This document shows, in pieces, positions 17,579 to 26,442 of a stretch of DNA of 64,000 nucleotides (position 1 is the first letter of the stretch; the number at the start of each line of letters is the position of its first letter). The translations under genes and the position numbers were made by a program. The notes under the pieces were generated by a model. It saw only the letters and a list, made by a program, of their open reading frames with translations. It had not been told where the DNA came from and did no database searches. The stretch lies in contig DAOULH010000090.1 in the NCBI GenBank assembly GCA_034420475.1, positions 14,472 through 78,471 on the forward strand, given 5' to 3'. Source of the stretch: Bin87 sp034420475 (lineage in GTDB: Bacteria; Chloroflexota; Dehalococcoidia; Lucifugimonadales; UBA3495).

Positions 17579-18859
17579 TCACCTCGCGCGGCGGCGACCG
17601 ATAATATCCGCAATCCACATGGCGCATACCGAGGCCACGGTCAGGAACGCGGACAGGATGAACGCCTGCACGTAATCGCCCTGGAGGTCGAACATCAGGC
17701 CGGCAATGATTGGCCCGAGAAAGATTGCCGCACCCCGGCCCATCTCGACGAACCCCATCACGGTGCCCAGGGACTCAGTGGGGAAGATGTCCGCCGCCTT
17801 CGCGCCGATGATCAGGCCGCTGATGCCGTCGGTGATACCCGCCAGGGCGACGTAAACGGCCAGGGGCCAGAAGCTCCGGCCGTCGCCCAGCCAAAGCACC
17901 AGGAGCACGGCGCCGGCGGCGACGCCCATCCCGACGGTGTAAACCGACTCGCGCCCCCAGCGGTCGGTGGCCAGTCCCACCAGGGGTCGAGCGAACACGC
18001 TCACCAGACCCACGGCGCCCAGGGTGTTCGCCGCGGTTTGCACGCTGTAACCGGCTAATACGAAGAAGGTGACCAGGTGGACCCGGATCATCTGCGTGCC
18101 GGTGGAGCCGAAGACGCGGGTCAGGACCAGCAGCCACATCGCCGGGTCGCGGACCACGTTTCCCAAAGTCGGCGTTGCCCCGCGCTCGTTCCGGCCGGAA
18201 CGGGCTCCCGAGGTTGGCGGGCCGGGTTGGGATTGGGACGCGGCTGCCGTCGCTTGTGGAACCGGCGCAGTTTCCGGTGGACGGCGCTGCAACAAACCGT
18301 TGGGCACCGCGACCAACACGGCGAAAATCACGCCGTAAATGCGGTAAGCCCACCGCCATCCCACCGCAGTGATCAGGACACCGGCCAGCGGAGCAAAAAC
18401 CGCCTGGCCGATGGGGTTGCCGCTGTCCGCCAGCCCCAGCATACGGCCGCGCGTTTGCGGGAACCAGGGGGCGACGGTGGCGGTCATCGAAAACGACGAA
18501 ATGGCCGTGTGACCGATCCCGGCAAACACGCTGTACAGGATGAACATCTGCCACAGGTCGGTGGTGTAACTGGACGCAATCCAGCCGAAGAGGATGAATA
18601 GTCCGGCCACCGGGAAGAGGATCCGCGCGCCCCATCGGTCCAGCAGGATGCCCAGCAGCGGCGCGCTGATGGCGCCGATGAGGCCGGCCAGCGAAAACAC
18701 CGCCGAGGTGTAAGTCGCGCTACGACCAAAAGCGTCTTTCAGCGCGTTGAAATAGACGGCCTCGCTGTTCTTGGTGCCGCCCTCAACGGTGAGGTTTCCC
18801 AGCGACAGGACGAATATCACCCAGCCATAATGCAGGCGGGCGCGGGCCGCGTTCAGCAC
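17579..18859 (-). CDS. MFS transporter (OFA/monocarboxylate-like)
   Basis: 426 residues with about 12 hydrophobic segments. HYGWVIFVLSLGNLTVEGG at the N-terminus and LLGILLDRWGARILFPVAG (the MFS loop 2-3 motif) place it in the major facilitator superfamily, closest in style to oxalate/formate or monocarboxylate carriers. The central loop is Pro/Ala-rich (VPQATAAASQSQPGPP). It likely carries an organic acid. A second MFS gene on the same strand lies 290 bases upstream, separated by a palindromic repeat. Confidence 0.85.
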   Translation of the reverse strand: MLNAARARLHYGWVIFVLSLGNLTVEGGTKNSEAVYFNALKDAFGRSATYTSAVFSLAGLIGAISAPLLGILLDRWGARILFPVAGLFILFGWIASSYTTDLWQMFILYSVFAGIGHTAISSFSMTATVAPWFPQTRGRMLGLADSGNPIGQAVFAPLAGVLITAVGWRWAYRIYGVIFAVLVAVPNGLLQRRPPETAPVPQATAAASQSQPGPPTSGARSGRNERGATPTLGNVVRDPAMWLLVLTRVFGSTGTQMIRVHLVTFFVLAGYSVQTAANTLGAVGLVSVFARPLVGLATDRWGRESVYTVGMGVAAGAVLLVLWLGDGRSFWPLAVYVALAGITDGISGLIIGAKAADIFPTESLGTVMGFVEMGRGAAIFLGPIIAGLMFDLQGDYVQAFILSAFLTVASVCAMWIADIIGRRRAR

Positions 18860-18976
18860 GAGCTTGCCTGGAGTCCGAACCTGCGGGTGTCACGGCCGAC
18901 GGGCGCAAAAGCCGATTGAAGCATCGCGCGATTATACACGGCGGCCGCGCTAATCTTACATCGATGCGCAGGATGA

Positions 18977-19124
18977 TAAGTGCTCGGAATTCAGGAGGTT
19001 GTCATTGCGAGGCGCTTGCGCCGTGGCAATCTCGACGCCGTAGCAGCAACCTCTGCTCCGAAGGACTTCCCTACGCCACGAGATTGCCACGCTGCGCTCG
19101 CAATGACACAGGACTGCGCAGTTG
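18977..19124. repeat. Palindromic repeat copy A3 (MITE-like)
   Basis: Begins TAAGTGCTCGGAATTCAGG, then GTCATTGCGAGGCGC, and closes with GCGCTCGCAATGACAC and GACTGCGCAGTT. It has the same order and orientation as copies at 36540 and 57246. The outer ends have decayed from TAACTGTTCAGA. Confidence 0.75.
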
Positions 19125-19149
19125 GGTGGGAAATGGGCGCGCGCGAGGG

Positions 19150-20418
19150 TCAACCCCCAGTGGCGGACGGAGCCGGCTCCGGCAAGGCCGCCGCTCGGCT
19201 GGAGAGGCCGTGTTTCATGATCAGGCCGGCGCCGCACAACGACAACGACGCGAAGCTCACCACGATCAGCGACAGCCTCAGGTCTCCGGTCAACTCCTGG
19301 ATAATGCCGGCGATCAGGGGTCCCAGCGCGATACCCGCCGAACTGCTCATCTGGATGAAGGCCAGGCTCACGGCAATCTCACGGGGGCGTATTCCGGGCA
19401 GGTTGAAGGGCACCGAATAGAGAACGGGCCAAAAGCCCCAGGCGATCCCGTTGACGATAGTGAGCGCCAACAACACCGGCAGCGACCCGGTGAGGGTCAT
19501 GGCCGCAAAGGTGACGGCCATCACTGCGCCGGTTCCCAGCAAGACGGTCCGTCCCTGATCCGAGACCATGACCAGCCAACCGAAGCCCAACCCGCAAACG
19601 CCGCCCACGAAGATGCCCACCGCCAATATGCCGCCCGACCAGATCAGTGACACCTGGTAGCTGTCCAGCATCAGGGTGGGATAGAAACTGAGGAACGCGG
19701 ACCACGACATGGTGGCCCCGACGAACCCGAGGCCGCCGATCCACAGGTCGCGGTAACGCAGCGCGCCCTTGAGAACGTTCACGTCCTGGGAACCCAGACG
19801 TTGCCGGTATTCGGCGGTAACCCTTTCCCGCCCGAATATCAGCCAAAGTATGGTCAACACGCCGAAAAGGCCAACGAACCAGAGGAGGGTTGCCCGCCAG
19901 TCGTCGCTCAGGGCGGCAAGAATAAACGGCGAACCCGCTACTCCCCCGCCCACCACCAGGCCGAACATTGCATTGGAGATGCTGTTTACCAGCACCACCT
20001 GCCGCTGCGGGAACCATTGTTGGGTCAGCAGCGCGCGCGCCGGCTGCCGGGCGATCACGCTCACGCCGAAGGCCACCCGACCCAGCAGCAGCAATACGAA
20101 GCCGGGAGAGAGGGACTGGGCCAGCAGGAACAGGGTTCCTAGGGCCAGGGTGACGGAGGTGAGTATCCGCGGGGAGAAGCGGGAAGCCCACCAGCCGATG
20201 GGAATGGCCAGCACGAGGTTTCCCCAATACGCGGAGGACCCCAGCATCCCTTGCTGGAAAGGCGACAGCCCGAGCTCGGCGCTGATTGCCGGCAGCAGGA
20301 TGCCGATGGTGGACATGATCATGAAGCCGGCCACGCTTGCGGTGAGCCAGATGCCCATGACCACCCAGCGGTAGGCCGGGAACTCCTGGGGCGAATTTCC
20401 GGTGGCGGCGGCGCTCAT
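19150..20418 (-). CDS. MFS transporter
   Basis: 422 residues, 11-12 hydrophobic helices. MSTIGILLPAISAELGLSPFQQGMLGSSAYWG in the first helices and PIGWWASRFSPRILTSVTLALG (loop 2-3) are MFS features; the second half repeats the pattern (FLSFYPTLMLDSYQVSLIWSGG). Distinct in sequence from the MFS protein downstream. Substrate unknown; neighbouring hydroxyglutarate oxidase suggests an organic acid, by inference only. Confidence 0.85.
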   Translation of the reverse strand: MSAAATGNSPQEFPAYRWVVMGIWLTASVAGFMIMSTIGILLPAISAELGLSPFQQGMLGSSAYWGNLVLAIPIGWWASRFSPRILTSVTLALGTLFLLAQSLSPGFVLLLLGRVAFGVSVIARQPARALLTQQWFPQRQVVLVNSISNAMFGLVVGGGVAGSPFILAALSDDWRATLLWFVGLFGVLTILWLIFGRERVTAEYRQRLGSQDVNVLKGALRYRDLWIGGLGFVGATMSWSAFLSFYPTLMLDSYQVSLIWSGGILAVGIFVGGVCGLGFGWLVMVSDQGRTVLLGTGAVMAVTFAAMTLTGSLPVLLALTIVNGIAWGFWPVLYSVPFNLPGIRPREIAVSLAFIQMSSSAGIALGPLIAGIIQELTGDLRLSLIVVSFASLSLCGAGLIMKHGLSSRAAALPEPAPSATGG

Positions 20419-20490
20419 CAGGTCAGGGGCTCATCAGGTCAGGATAGAAGTGTCCGCCGCCGGCCGCCCCGGGATCCGTCGGCAGCGCGT

Positions 20491-21741
20491 TCAGGCCGTT
20501 GCCAGGCCGAAGTCGTCAACCGCCATGTCCGTCAGGTATTCGCCGATGGCCAGCGACGAGGTGGCGCCCGGCGACGGCGCGTTCAGCACGTGCAGCGCCC
20601 GCTGTCCTCGCAGGATATGGAAGTCGTCGAGGATCGCGCCCGACGTGGAAACCGCCTGCGCGCGCACGCCGCTGCCGCCCGGTTCCAGGTGCTCGGCGCG
20701 TATCTCGGGGATCAGCTTCTTGAGGTCGTTGACGAAAACGGACTTGCTGTAGGACCGGTGCATTTCCTGCATACCCGTCTTCCAGTGTCGCGCCGTCATC
20801 TTCCAGAACCCGGGGAAGGTGAGCGCGCCGGCCGTCTCTCCAACGCTGATGTTGCTCTTGCGGTAGCCCTCCCGCGCCCACGCCAGCACCGCGTTGGGGC
20901 CGGCCTCCACGTAGCCGTGGATGTTCCGCGTGTAGTGCACGCCCAGGAAGGGGAACCTGGGGTCGGGCACCGGATAGATGAGCCCTTTAACGAGGTCTTC
21001 GCTGGCCGGCGTCAGCTTGTAGTACTCGCCGCGGAAGGGAATGATGCGCACGTCGGTCTCCTCGCCCATCATCCGCGCCAGTTTGTCGGCATAAAGCCCG
21101 CCGCAGTTGATGACGTGTCGCGCCTGGACGGCGCCGCGTTCGGTCTCCAGGGCGGTGCCTCCCGAGGTTTGCCTGCTGCGTATCACCGCCGCGCCGGTGA
21201 AGATATCCCCGCCCGCCGACTGGAATTTGCCCGCATAGGCATTGGCGACCCGCACGTAATCGACGATGCCGGTGTGCGGCGCCCACAGCGCGCGGATGCC
21301 GATGGTGTGGGGCTCGATCTCCTGCAACCGCTCGGGGCCCACCATCTCGAGGTCGGGAACGCCGTTGGCGACACCGCGCTCGTACAGGTCGTCCAGGCGT
21401 CCCAACTCGCTCTCGTGGGTGGCGACGATCACCTTGCCGCACGGGTCGTACTCAATCTCGTTCTCGTCGCAGAACCGGATCAGACGGTCCTTGCCGCCCA
21501 CGCAGAACCGCGACTTCCACGAGCCGGGCCGGTAGTAGATGCCGGAGTGGATGACGCCGCTGTTGTGACCCGTCTGGTGCTGGGCCAACTGCTCCTCTTT
21601 TTCGATCACCGCCACCTTCAGGTCCGGCGAGCGTTCCAGCAGTTGCATGGCCGTGGACAACCCGATGATGCCGCCGCCCACGATGGCCACGTCGTACTGC
21701 CGCTCTTCCACCGAGTTGGAGGCGCTGGTATTTGTCATCAT
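20491..21741 (-). CDS. lhgO: L-2-hydroxyglutarate oxidase/dehydrogenase (FAD-dependent)
   Basis: 416 residues, DAO/glycerol-3-phosphate-oxidase fold. The FAD motif VAIVGGGIIGLSTA is at residues 18-31, followed by the LhgO-specific TGHNSGVIHSGIYYRPGSWKSRFC. PFRGEYYKL, PVPDPRFPFLGVHYTR and GPNAVLAWAREGY also match LhgO, and the C-terminus has LNAPSPGATSSLAIG. The family oxidises L-2-hydroxyglutarate to 2-oxoglutarate, passing electrons to oxygen or the quinone pool. The ATG at 21741 lies after a short polar tail; Met2 is equally possible. Confidence 0.92.
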   Translation of the reverse strand: MMTNTSASNSVEERQYDVAIVGGGIIGLSTAMQLLERSPDLKVAVIEKEEQLAQHQTGHNSGVIHSGIYYRPGSWKSRFCVGGKDRLIRFCDENEIEYDPCGKVIVATHESELGRLDDLYERGVANGVPDLEMVGPERLQEIEPHTIGIRALWAPHTGIVDYVRVANAYAGKFQSAGGDIFTGAAVIRSRQTSGGTALETERGAVQARHVINCGGLYADKLARMMGEETDVRIIPFRGEYYKLTPASEDLVKGLIYPVPDPRFPFLGVHYTRNIHGYVEAGPNAVLAWAREGYRKSNISVGETAGALTFPGFWKMTARHWKTGMQEMHRSYSKSVFVNDLKKLIPEIRAEHLEPGGSGVRAQAVSTSGAILDDFHILRGQRALHVLNAPSPGATSSLAIGEYLTDMAVDDFGLATA

Positions 21742-22012
21742 ATCGTCCTCCCAAACTTGGGAAACTCATTTGCTGTTGAAATTGGGGTTAAAAACTGGAT
21801 CGGGCGCCGTCTCACGCATAAATTCCTGACCGTACTCCGACGCTGGAAACCCGGCGCTTCATCCCGCAGGCTGAACCGGCAAGATGAAAATGATATTGCC
21901 GTCCTGGTCCTGGCGGTGGTTGGCAAGAGCTATCACCATTTAGTTAGTTTGACGTGCTGCGGCGGTCAACTGCTGGATGTCGTAGCGTGTTTCGGTGGGC
22001 AATTGCAGGATT

Positions 22013-22180
22013 TCATTTCGGGTTTGGCGAATGCTTGGTCAGGGGCGGCGATACGCTAACCAATGGGGCCATTAGCGAAAATCCCTGGAGCAGCGCTAAC
22101 GCCACAACCATGCCAATCACCGACCAAAGCACACCTACTCCGACGATGGCGGCCACGATAGTGACGGTATTGGCATCCAT
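22013..22180 (-). CDS. Small hydrophobic protein, 55 residues
   Basis: Starts MDANTVTIVAAIVGVG with GGGAAGG about 8 bases before the ATG at 22180. Residues 6-38 form one long hydrophobic stretch followed by a short polar tail (TKHSPNPK) before TGA. This reads as a single-pass membrane peptide. Family not recognised; small membrane proteins of similar form occur at 50, 51.3 and 57 kb. The rest of the gap to lhgO (21742-22012) shows nothing convincing. Confidence 0.5.
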   Translation of the reverse strand: MDANTVTIVAAIVGVGVLWSVIGMVVALALLQGFSLMAPLVSVSPPLTKHSPNPK

Positions 22181-22260
22181 AAGCAAAGCCTTCCCTCGGG
22201 GTTCCTCACCTGCCGGTCTGTTCCACCGCGCAGTATAGTACGGTAGCTTCCATCAAAAAA

Positions 22261-23064
22261 TCAGGCAGTCTCCGCGATTGCGCCGTTGCCGCTATACGAC
22301 TCGGAGCGTTCCGCAACAAACTTGAGCGTCGCCAGAGCCGGCTGTGCTTCTTCCGCTCGTTCCGGCAAAGCCTCAACCACGATCAAGGCTACGGCGTCGG
22401 CGGCATCGGGATGCGCCAGCACGCTGGAGGCTGAACTCGGCTTGGGGATGGGCGCGCCATCGGCGGCCATATTCTCCAAATGACAAGCCAACGCCTGCCG
22501 CGCTGTTTTGCAGGCTTCTTCAAGAACGCTGCCGTCAGCCGTGCAATCGGGAAAGTCGGGAAATCTGACGTCAAAAATGCCGCCGGCGTCGCGGCGTACC
22601 AAAGCAGCGTAAATCCGGTTCGCGCCAGCGCCCGTTACCGGCCGCAGCCCGATACCATAGGCGAGAGCCTCGGATATAGGCTCCTCATAATCGGGCAAGT
22701 CATCCAGTTCAGCCTCAGTAAGCGGATGGCCATAGATTTCTTGGTACTCGTCAGATGCCAGGAACGCCTCAAGCTCGGCCCGCGCTTCCTCCTCGGTACG
22801 TTCCGGCAGCGCTTCCACTACGATTAGAGCGATGGCATCAAAAGCGTCTTCGTGGGCCAACGCTTGGTCAGCAGAGCCCGGCGGCGGGACAGCTTCGCCA
22901 TCCGCGCTCAACCCTTCGAGGTGCAGAGCCAGTGCTTCCCTCGCCATCTCATGCGCTTCTTCCAGTGTGCTACCCACGGTAATGCAGCCTGGCAGGTCCG
23001 GGAAGCTGACCCCGTAATCACTGTCCAGGTCTTTGTGAACCAAAGCGATGTATGTGCGCTCCAT
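22261..23064 (-). CDS. hicB: HicB-type antitoxin with two tandem HicB domains
   Basis: 267 residues from ATG 23064, set by the TGATATG junction with the hicA stop just upstream. Two HicB-like halves are visible: RTYIALVHKDLDSDYGVSFP...CITVGSTLEEAHEMAREALALH (about 1-60) and RIYAALVRRDAGGIFDVRFP...CTADGSVLEEACKTARQALACH (about 155-210). Each is followed by a DA.DAIALIVVEALPER-type strand. HicB neutralises the HicA RNase by occupying its surface. A normal HicB has one such fold plus a DNA-binding tail; here a second HicB copy is present and no ribbon-helix-helix or HTH tail is obvious. Confidence 0.82.
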   Translation of the reverse strand: MERTYIALVHKDLDSDYGVSFPDLPGCITVGSTLEEAHEMAREALALHLEGLSADGEAVPPPGSADQALAHEDAFDAIALIVVEALPERTEEEARAELEAFLASDEYQEIYGHPLTEAELDDLPDYEEPISEALAYGIGLRPVTGAGANRIYAALVRRDAGGIFDVRFPDFPDCTADGSVLEEACKTARQALACHLENMAADGAPIPKPSSASSVLAHPDAADAVALIVVEALPERAEEAQPALATLKFVAERSESYSGNGAIAETA

Positions 23065-23065
23065 A

Positions 23066-23266
23066 TCAGCCGTTCCTTTGCCGTAACCTGATACCTGACA
23101 ACCGTTCAATGTTTCTCAGCGTCCCTATCGGGACGTCCTTGCGCGGATGGGGCACCGGTACAGTGGCCGGTTTGGAAGGGTGTTTCATTTGGTGGTGCGA
23201 TCCTTTGATGCGGTCAACATACCAACCATCATCCTCCAGCCGCCGTATCACCATCCTGCTGTCCAC
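23066..23266 (-). CDS. hicA: HicA-type mRNA interferase toxin
   Basis: About 66 residues from GTG 23266 (VDSRMVIRRLEDDGWYVDR); an internal ATG at 23254 or an upstream start are alternatives. The dsRBD-like HicA fold is evident: RRLEDDGWYVDRIKGSHHQM with the catalytic His in GSHHQMKHP, then TVPVPHPRKDVPIGTLRNI. HicA cleaves mRNA when free. Its TGA is one base from the hicB ATG, the usual toxin-first order. A TATAAT sequence 6 bases before the GTG could be a -10 of a nearly leaderless transcript, but no matching -35 is seen. Confidence 0.8.
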   Translation of the reverse strand: MDSRMVIRRLEDDGWYVDRIKGSHHQMKHPSKPATVPVPHPRKDVPIGTLRNIERLSGIRLRQRNG

Positions 23267-23340
23267 GCCGGCATTATACACTCCGCGTTCCGCGCCTCCG
23301 CGTTGCGCCATCGGGCGGCCGTCGGTATCCTTGCCTTGCC

Positions 23341-24645
23341 ATGAATCGCACAGAACCAGAACCCATAAAACGGATTGCCGAGTTCGCTGCCGGCGTCGCT
23401 CAAGCGAACATCCCCTTGCCGCCGCCCGTGGCCGAGTTATGCCGCGAGATGATGCTGAACGCCGCCGGCGCTGCCCTGGCGGGGGCGGCGCATCCCGACG
23501 GTGTCGCCCTGGCCCGTGTCGTGCGGGAGATGGGCGGCAACGGCCGCAGCACCATCATCGGCATGGGCATGCGCACGTCTCCCGTGTACGCCGCGCTGGT
23601 GAACGGCACCCTGGTGCGGCTGCTGGATTACGACGACAACACCGTCGATACGGGAGCGCACGTCACCGCGGCCGTGTTTCCGCCCGTGATGGCGTTGGGC
23701 GAGATGCACGGGTACTCCGGGCCGGACGTGCTTTCGGCTTTCGCTGCGGGATGCGAGGTGACGGCACGCCTCAGCGCCGCCGGGTCGAAGGATAGCTCCG
23801 CCGGCGCGATGGGGGCGGCAGTGGCGTCGTCCATGCTGCTCGGATTGGACTCCGACGGCCTGGCCAGCGCGGTGGGGCTGGCGGTTGATGCAGCGAGCGG
23901 CGGCAGCGACTACGGTTCCGCCGGCGCGGCCGCCATGTCGCAAGGCAGAGCCGCCATGCAGGGAGTGATAGCCGCGCTGAGCGCCGAGGCGGGAATTGAC
24001 GGGACGGGCTCCAGCCCGACGTTTGTAACGGCGGCGCTTGCCGACCTGGGCGTCCACTGGCGGCTGGAGGACCCGGGGGTCACCATCCGTTTGTATCCCT
24101 GCCATGCGGCGAGCCACAGCGTGATTGACGCTATCCTCGGCCTCGCCCAGTTGCACCGATTTGAGCCGTCCGATATCTCTTCCGTACACATCGGAGTGAC
24201 CGCCGGAACCATCGAACAGTTGCCGCACGTCCTGCCCGCCGACGGTTGGCAGGCTCGCCGTTCAATCGGATTCATCGCCGCCGCGACCCTGTGTCACGGG
24301 GCGCCGCTGATCAATTTCTTCTCAGAGCCGGCAGTTCGGGACGAGGGTGTCCGGGCCATGATGGAGCGCGTATCCGTCGAGGCCACCCTGCCGGCATCTC
24401 CGCTGGCCCTCGATCCGGCCGAGGTGGCGATTACCCTCAACGACGGCCGCACGCTGCGCCATCGCATCGACCACCCCCGGGGTTCGCCGGCCATGCCGCT
24501 GGACGCCGAGGAGCTGGACGCGAAATTCCTCTATTGCACGCGCTACATCCTGCCTGCCGACCACATTGACGAAGCGGTCAGCAGTTTCCGCGGCATCCTC
24601 GAAATCGACAACGTTACCGGAATGGCATCCGTGCTTGGCGGCTGA
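23341..24645 (+). CDS. MmgE/PrpD family protein
   Basis: 434 residues. The N-terminal all-helical domain has MLNAAGAALAGAAHPDG and RLLDYDDNTVDTGAHVTAAVFPPVMALGE, where the D-Y-D-D-N block is the family hallmark. The C-terminal lid domain contains SDISSVHIGVTAGTIEQLPHV. Known members are 2-methylcitrate dehydratase (PrpD), cis-aconitate decarboxylase and uncharacterised catabolic enzymes. There are no prpB or prpC genes nearby, so a 2-methylcitrate role is not supported. The quinone oxidoreductase gene follows on the same strand after 53 bases. Confidence 0.88.
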   Translation: MNRTEPEPIKRIAEFAAGVAQANIPLPPPVAELCREMMLNAAGAALAGAAHPDGVALARVVREMGGNGRSTIIGMGMRTSPVYAALVNGTLVRLLDYDDNTVDTGAHVTAAVFPPVMALGEMHGYSGPDVLSAFAAGCEVTARLSAAGSKDSSAGAMGAAVASSMLLGLDSDGLASAVGLAVDAASGGSDYGSAGAAAMSQGRAAMQGVIAALSAEAGIDGTGSSPTFVTAALADLGVHWRLEDPGVTIRLYPCHAASHSVIDAILGLAQLHRFEPSDISSVHIGVTAGTIEQLPHVLPADGWQARRSIGFIAAATLCHGAPLINFFSEPAVRDEGVRAMMERVSVEATLPASPLALDPAEVAITLNDGRTLRHRIDHPRGSPAMPLDAEELDAKFLYCTRYILPADHIDEAVSSFRGILEIDNVTGMASVLGG

Positions 24646-24657
24646 CTTTTTCCCGTC

Positions 24658-24677
24658 GTTCCCGCGAAAGCGGGAAC
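24658..24677. repeat. Short REP-like hairpin
   Basis: GTTCCCGC and GCGGGAAC (8-bp perfect stem) around a GAAA tetraloop. The same layout with a different stem (ATTCCGGC/GCCGGAAT) occurs at 30283 and 45571. Confidence 0.6.
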
Positions 24678-24698
24678 CCACAACCCGGAGGTAATACC

Positions 24699-25667
24699 AT
24701 GAAAGGCATCCGCGCCTACGAAGTCGGCGGACCCGACGTGCTGAAATACGAGGATATGCCCGAACCCACCGCCGGGCCGGGCGAAGCGATAGTCGCCATC
24801 CGCAACATTGGCGTCAACTACACCGACGTGTCCAGCCGCAAGGGCACCAACCCGCCGGCGGCTTTTCCCTGGACACCCGGCCGTGAGGCCTCGGGCGAGG
24901 TTATCGCCGTGGGTGACGGCGTCACCGAGGTTGCCGTGGGCGACCGGGTCGCCTACGCCATGCACACCGGTTCCTACTCCGAGCAGCAGGCCGTACCCGC
25001 CTGGCTGCTGGTGCGCATCCCTGACGACATGGACTTCGAGACCGGCGCGGCCACCCTGCTCCAGTGCATGACCGCGCACTTCCTGGTCAACGACATCGCG
25101 CCGCTGCGGGCCGGCCAGAGCGCGCTGGTCCACGCCGGCGCCGGCGGCATGGGTCTGCTGCTCATCCAGATGTTGAAGCGCATGGGCCTCCACGTGTACA
25201 CGACGGTATCCACTGACGAGAAGGCGGCGATGGCCCGCGGCGCCGGCGCCGACGACGTCATCCTGTACACCCGGCAGGACTTCGAGGAAGAAGTCCGCCG
25301 GATGACCGACGGCCAGGGCGTCAAGATCATCTACGACGCCGTGGGCGCAACGACCTTCGAGAAGGGCCTGCGCGTCCTGGGTCGGCGCGGCTGCATGGCG
25401 CTGTACGGGCAGGCCGGCGGCCCCGTGGGAGCGGTGGACTCAGGGATGCTGCGCAACGGCTCGCTGTTCCTCACTCGCCCTACCCTGGGTGATTACACGG
25501 CCACGCGCGACGAACTGCTGCAACGCGCCGAGGAATGCCTGTCCTGGGTACAGTCGGGCGAGATCAAGCTGAACGTCAGCCTGAACCTGCCGCTGTCGGA
25601 CGCCGCCGAAGCGCACCGCCGCCTGGAGGGCCGGGAGACCACGGGAAAGATACTGCTGACGCCGTGA
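24699..25667 (+). CDS. Zinc-free quinone oxidoreductase (MDR family)
   Basis: 322 residues of the medium-chain dehydrogenase/reductase family, quinone-reductase/zeta-crystallin branch. Features: IRAYEVGGPDVLKYED at the start, VNYTDVSSRKG, GREASGEVIAVGDGV, the nucleotide motif HAGAGGMGLLLIQ (about residues 143-155), and AEAHRRLEGRETTGKILL at the C-terminus. The zinc-binding Cys/His set of alcohol dehydrogenases is absent. It probably transfers a hydride from NADPH to a quinone or enone. CCGGAGG stands 10 bases before the ATG. Confidence 0.92.
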   Translation: MKGIRAYEVGGPDVLKYEDMPEPTAGPGEAIVAIRNIGVNYTDVSSRKGTNPPAAFPWTPGREASGEVIAVGDGVTEVAVGDRVAYAMHTGSYSEQQAVPAWLLVRIPDDMDFETGAATLLQCMTAHFLVNDIAPLRAGQSALVHAGAGGMGLLLIQMLKRMGLHVYTTVSTDEKAAMARGAGADDVILYTRQDFEEEVRRMTDGQGVKIIYDAVGATTFEKGLRVLGRRGCMALYGQAGGPVGAVDSGMLRNGSLFLTRPTLGDYTATRDELLQRAEECLSWVQSGEIKLNVSLNLPLSDAAEAHRRLEGRETTGKILLTP

Positions 25668-25718
25668 TATGCTCAATAATATCGACCCCAATCCCCGGCT
25701 GAACATTGGAGAGAGAAA

Positions 25719-26036
25719 ATGGCGGCGGACTCCAAACCCCAACGGATTTACCACACCTACTCTACCGCAGAGTTCAAAGAGCAGTGCCTCGAAATCATCG
25801 CGGAACTTGCTGAGTGCGACGGAGAGGTGATCATCTTCGATGGAGATGAGCCCGTAGTTCAAATTACCCGATACCAGGAAGTAGACGACCCTCTCCGAGG
25901 TTCGCTCAAGGGTCGTGTGCAGATTCACGGTGACATCGTATCCCCACTGCCACCGGAATGGTACGCCTTGCGCACCGACCAGGATGAGGAGTGGTATGGT
26001 CCATATACTGGCCAAGACGAGGAGCGCCCTGCTTGA
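25719..26036 (+). CDS. Phd/YefM-like antitoxin
   Basis: 105 residues, upstream of and overlapping a PIN toxin (shared TTGA). The N-terminal part IYHTYSTAEFKEQCLEIIAELAE and the strand-like GEVIIFDGDEPVVQITRY match the Phd/YefM fold, with the DNA-binding half first and a toxin-binding tail rich in acidic residues at the end. GGAGAGAGAAA precedes the ATG. Family assignment rests on this pattern and the partner gene. Confidence 0.72.
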   Translation: MAADSKPQRIYHTYSTAEFKEQCLEIIAELAECDGEVIIFDGDEPVVQITRYQEVDDPLRGSLKGRVQIHGDIVSPLPPEWYALRTDQDEEWYGPYTGQDEERPA

Positions 26037-26431
26037 TACTGCCGGACACTCACACCCTGATTTGGTATATGGAATCTAACTCCAGGTTGGGTAGGGAAGC
26101 AAGCGCCAGAATCGAAAGAGCCAAACGGCGAGGCGATGCCGCTTTCTCCGCCATCTCCGTCTGGGAAGTAGCCCTGCTGCTGTCCAAAAACCGCCTCACG
26201 TTAGACGTCACCGCCATCCAGTGGCGTCAAAGCCTCCTCGCCGCCGGAATCATTGAAATCCCGGTTGACGGCGCAATTGCGGCCCGCTCCGTGGCCTTGA
26301 CCGATTTCCACGACGACCCCGCCGACCGCATCATCATCGCCACCGCCCAGGAGGGACACCAACTGATAACGGATGACCGCCACATCCTGGACTGGACCGG
26401 CCCGCTCGATCGCTTTCCAGCCCACCGTTGA
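26033..26431 (+). CDS. vapC: VapC-like PIN-domain ribonuclease toxin
   Basis: 132 residues from a TTG that overlaps the antitoxin stop; GAGGAG lies 7 bases upstream, and the family N-terminus (LPDTHTLIWYM) begins here. A longer frame from 25991 overlaps the antitoxin without homology. PIN acidic residues: D5, E45 (ISVWEVALLL), D95/D98 (DDPADRIIIATA) and D114/D115 (ITDDRHIL). VapC toxins usually cut tRNA or rRNA. The gene has somewhat lower GC than the housekeeping region, consistent with an acquired module. Confidence 0.88.
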   Translation: MILPDTHTLIWYMESNSRLGREASARIERAKRRGDAAFSAISVWEVALLLSKNRLTLDVTAIQWRQSLLAAGIIEIPVDGAIAARSVALTDFHDDPADRIIIATAQEGHQLITDDRHILDWTGPLDRFPAHR

Positions 26432-26442
26432 AGGAAAGCAAT

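Noticed and set aside
21742..22012. Short frames in the gap before lhgO
   Set aside because: No ribosome site, no family similarity, and lengths expected by chance.
16498..22059. Long plus-strand open frames (16498-17604, 20251-22059)
   Set aside because: They run antisense to well-supported genes (dienelactone hydrolase, L-2-hydroxyglutarate oxidase), have no family motifs and are frame shadows caused by high GC.
23273..23278. Full promoter for hicA around TATAAT
   Set aside because: No recognisable -35 at a proper distance, so it is mentioned only as a possible -10.
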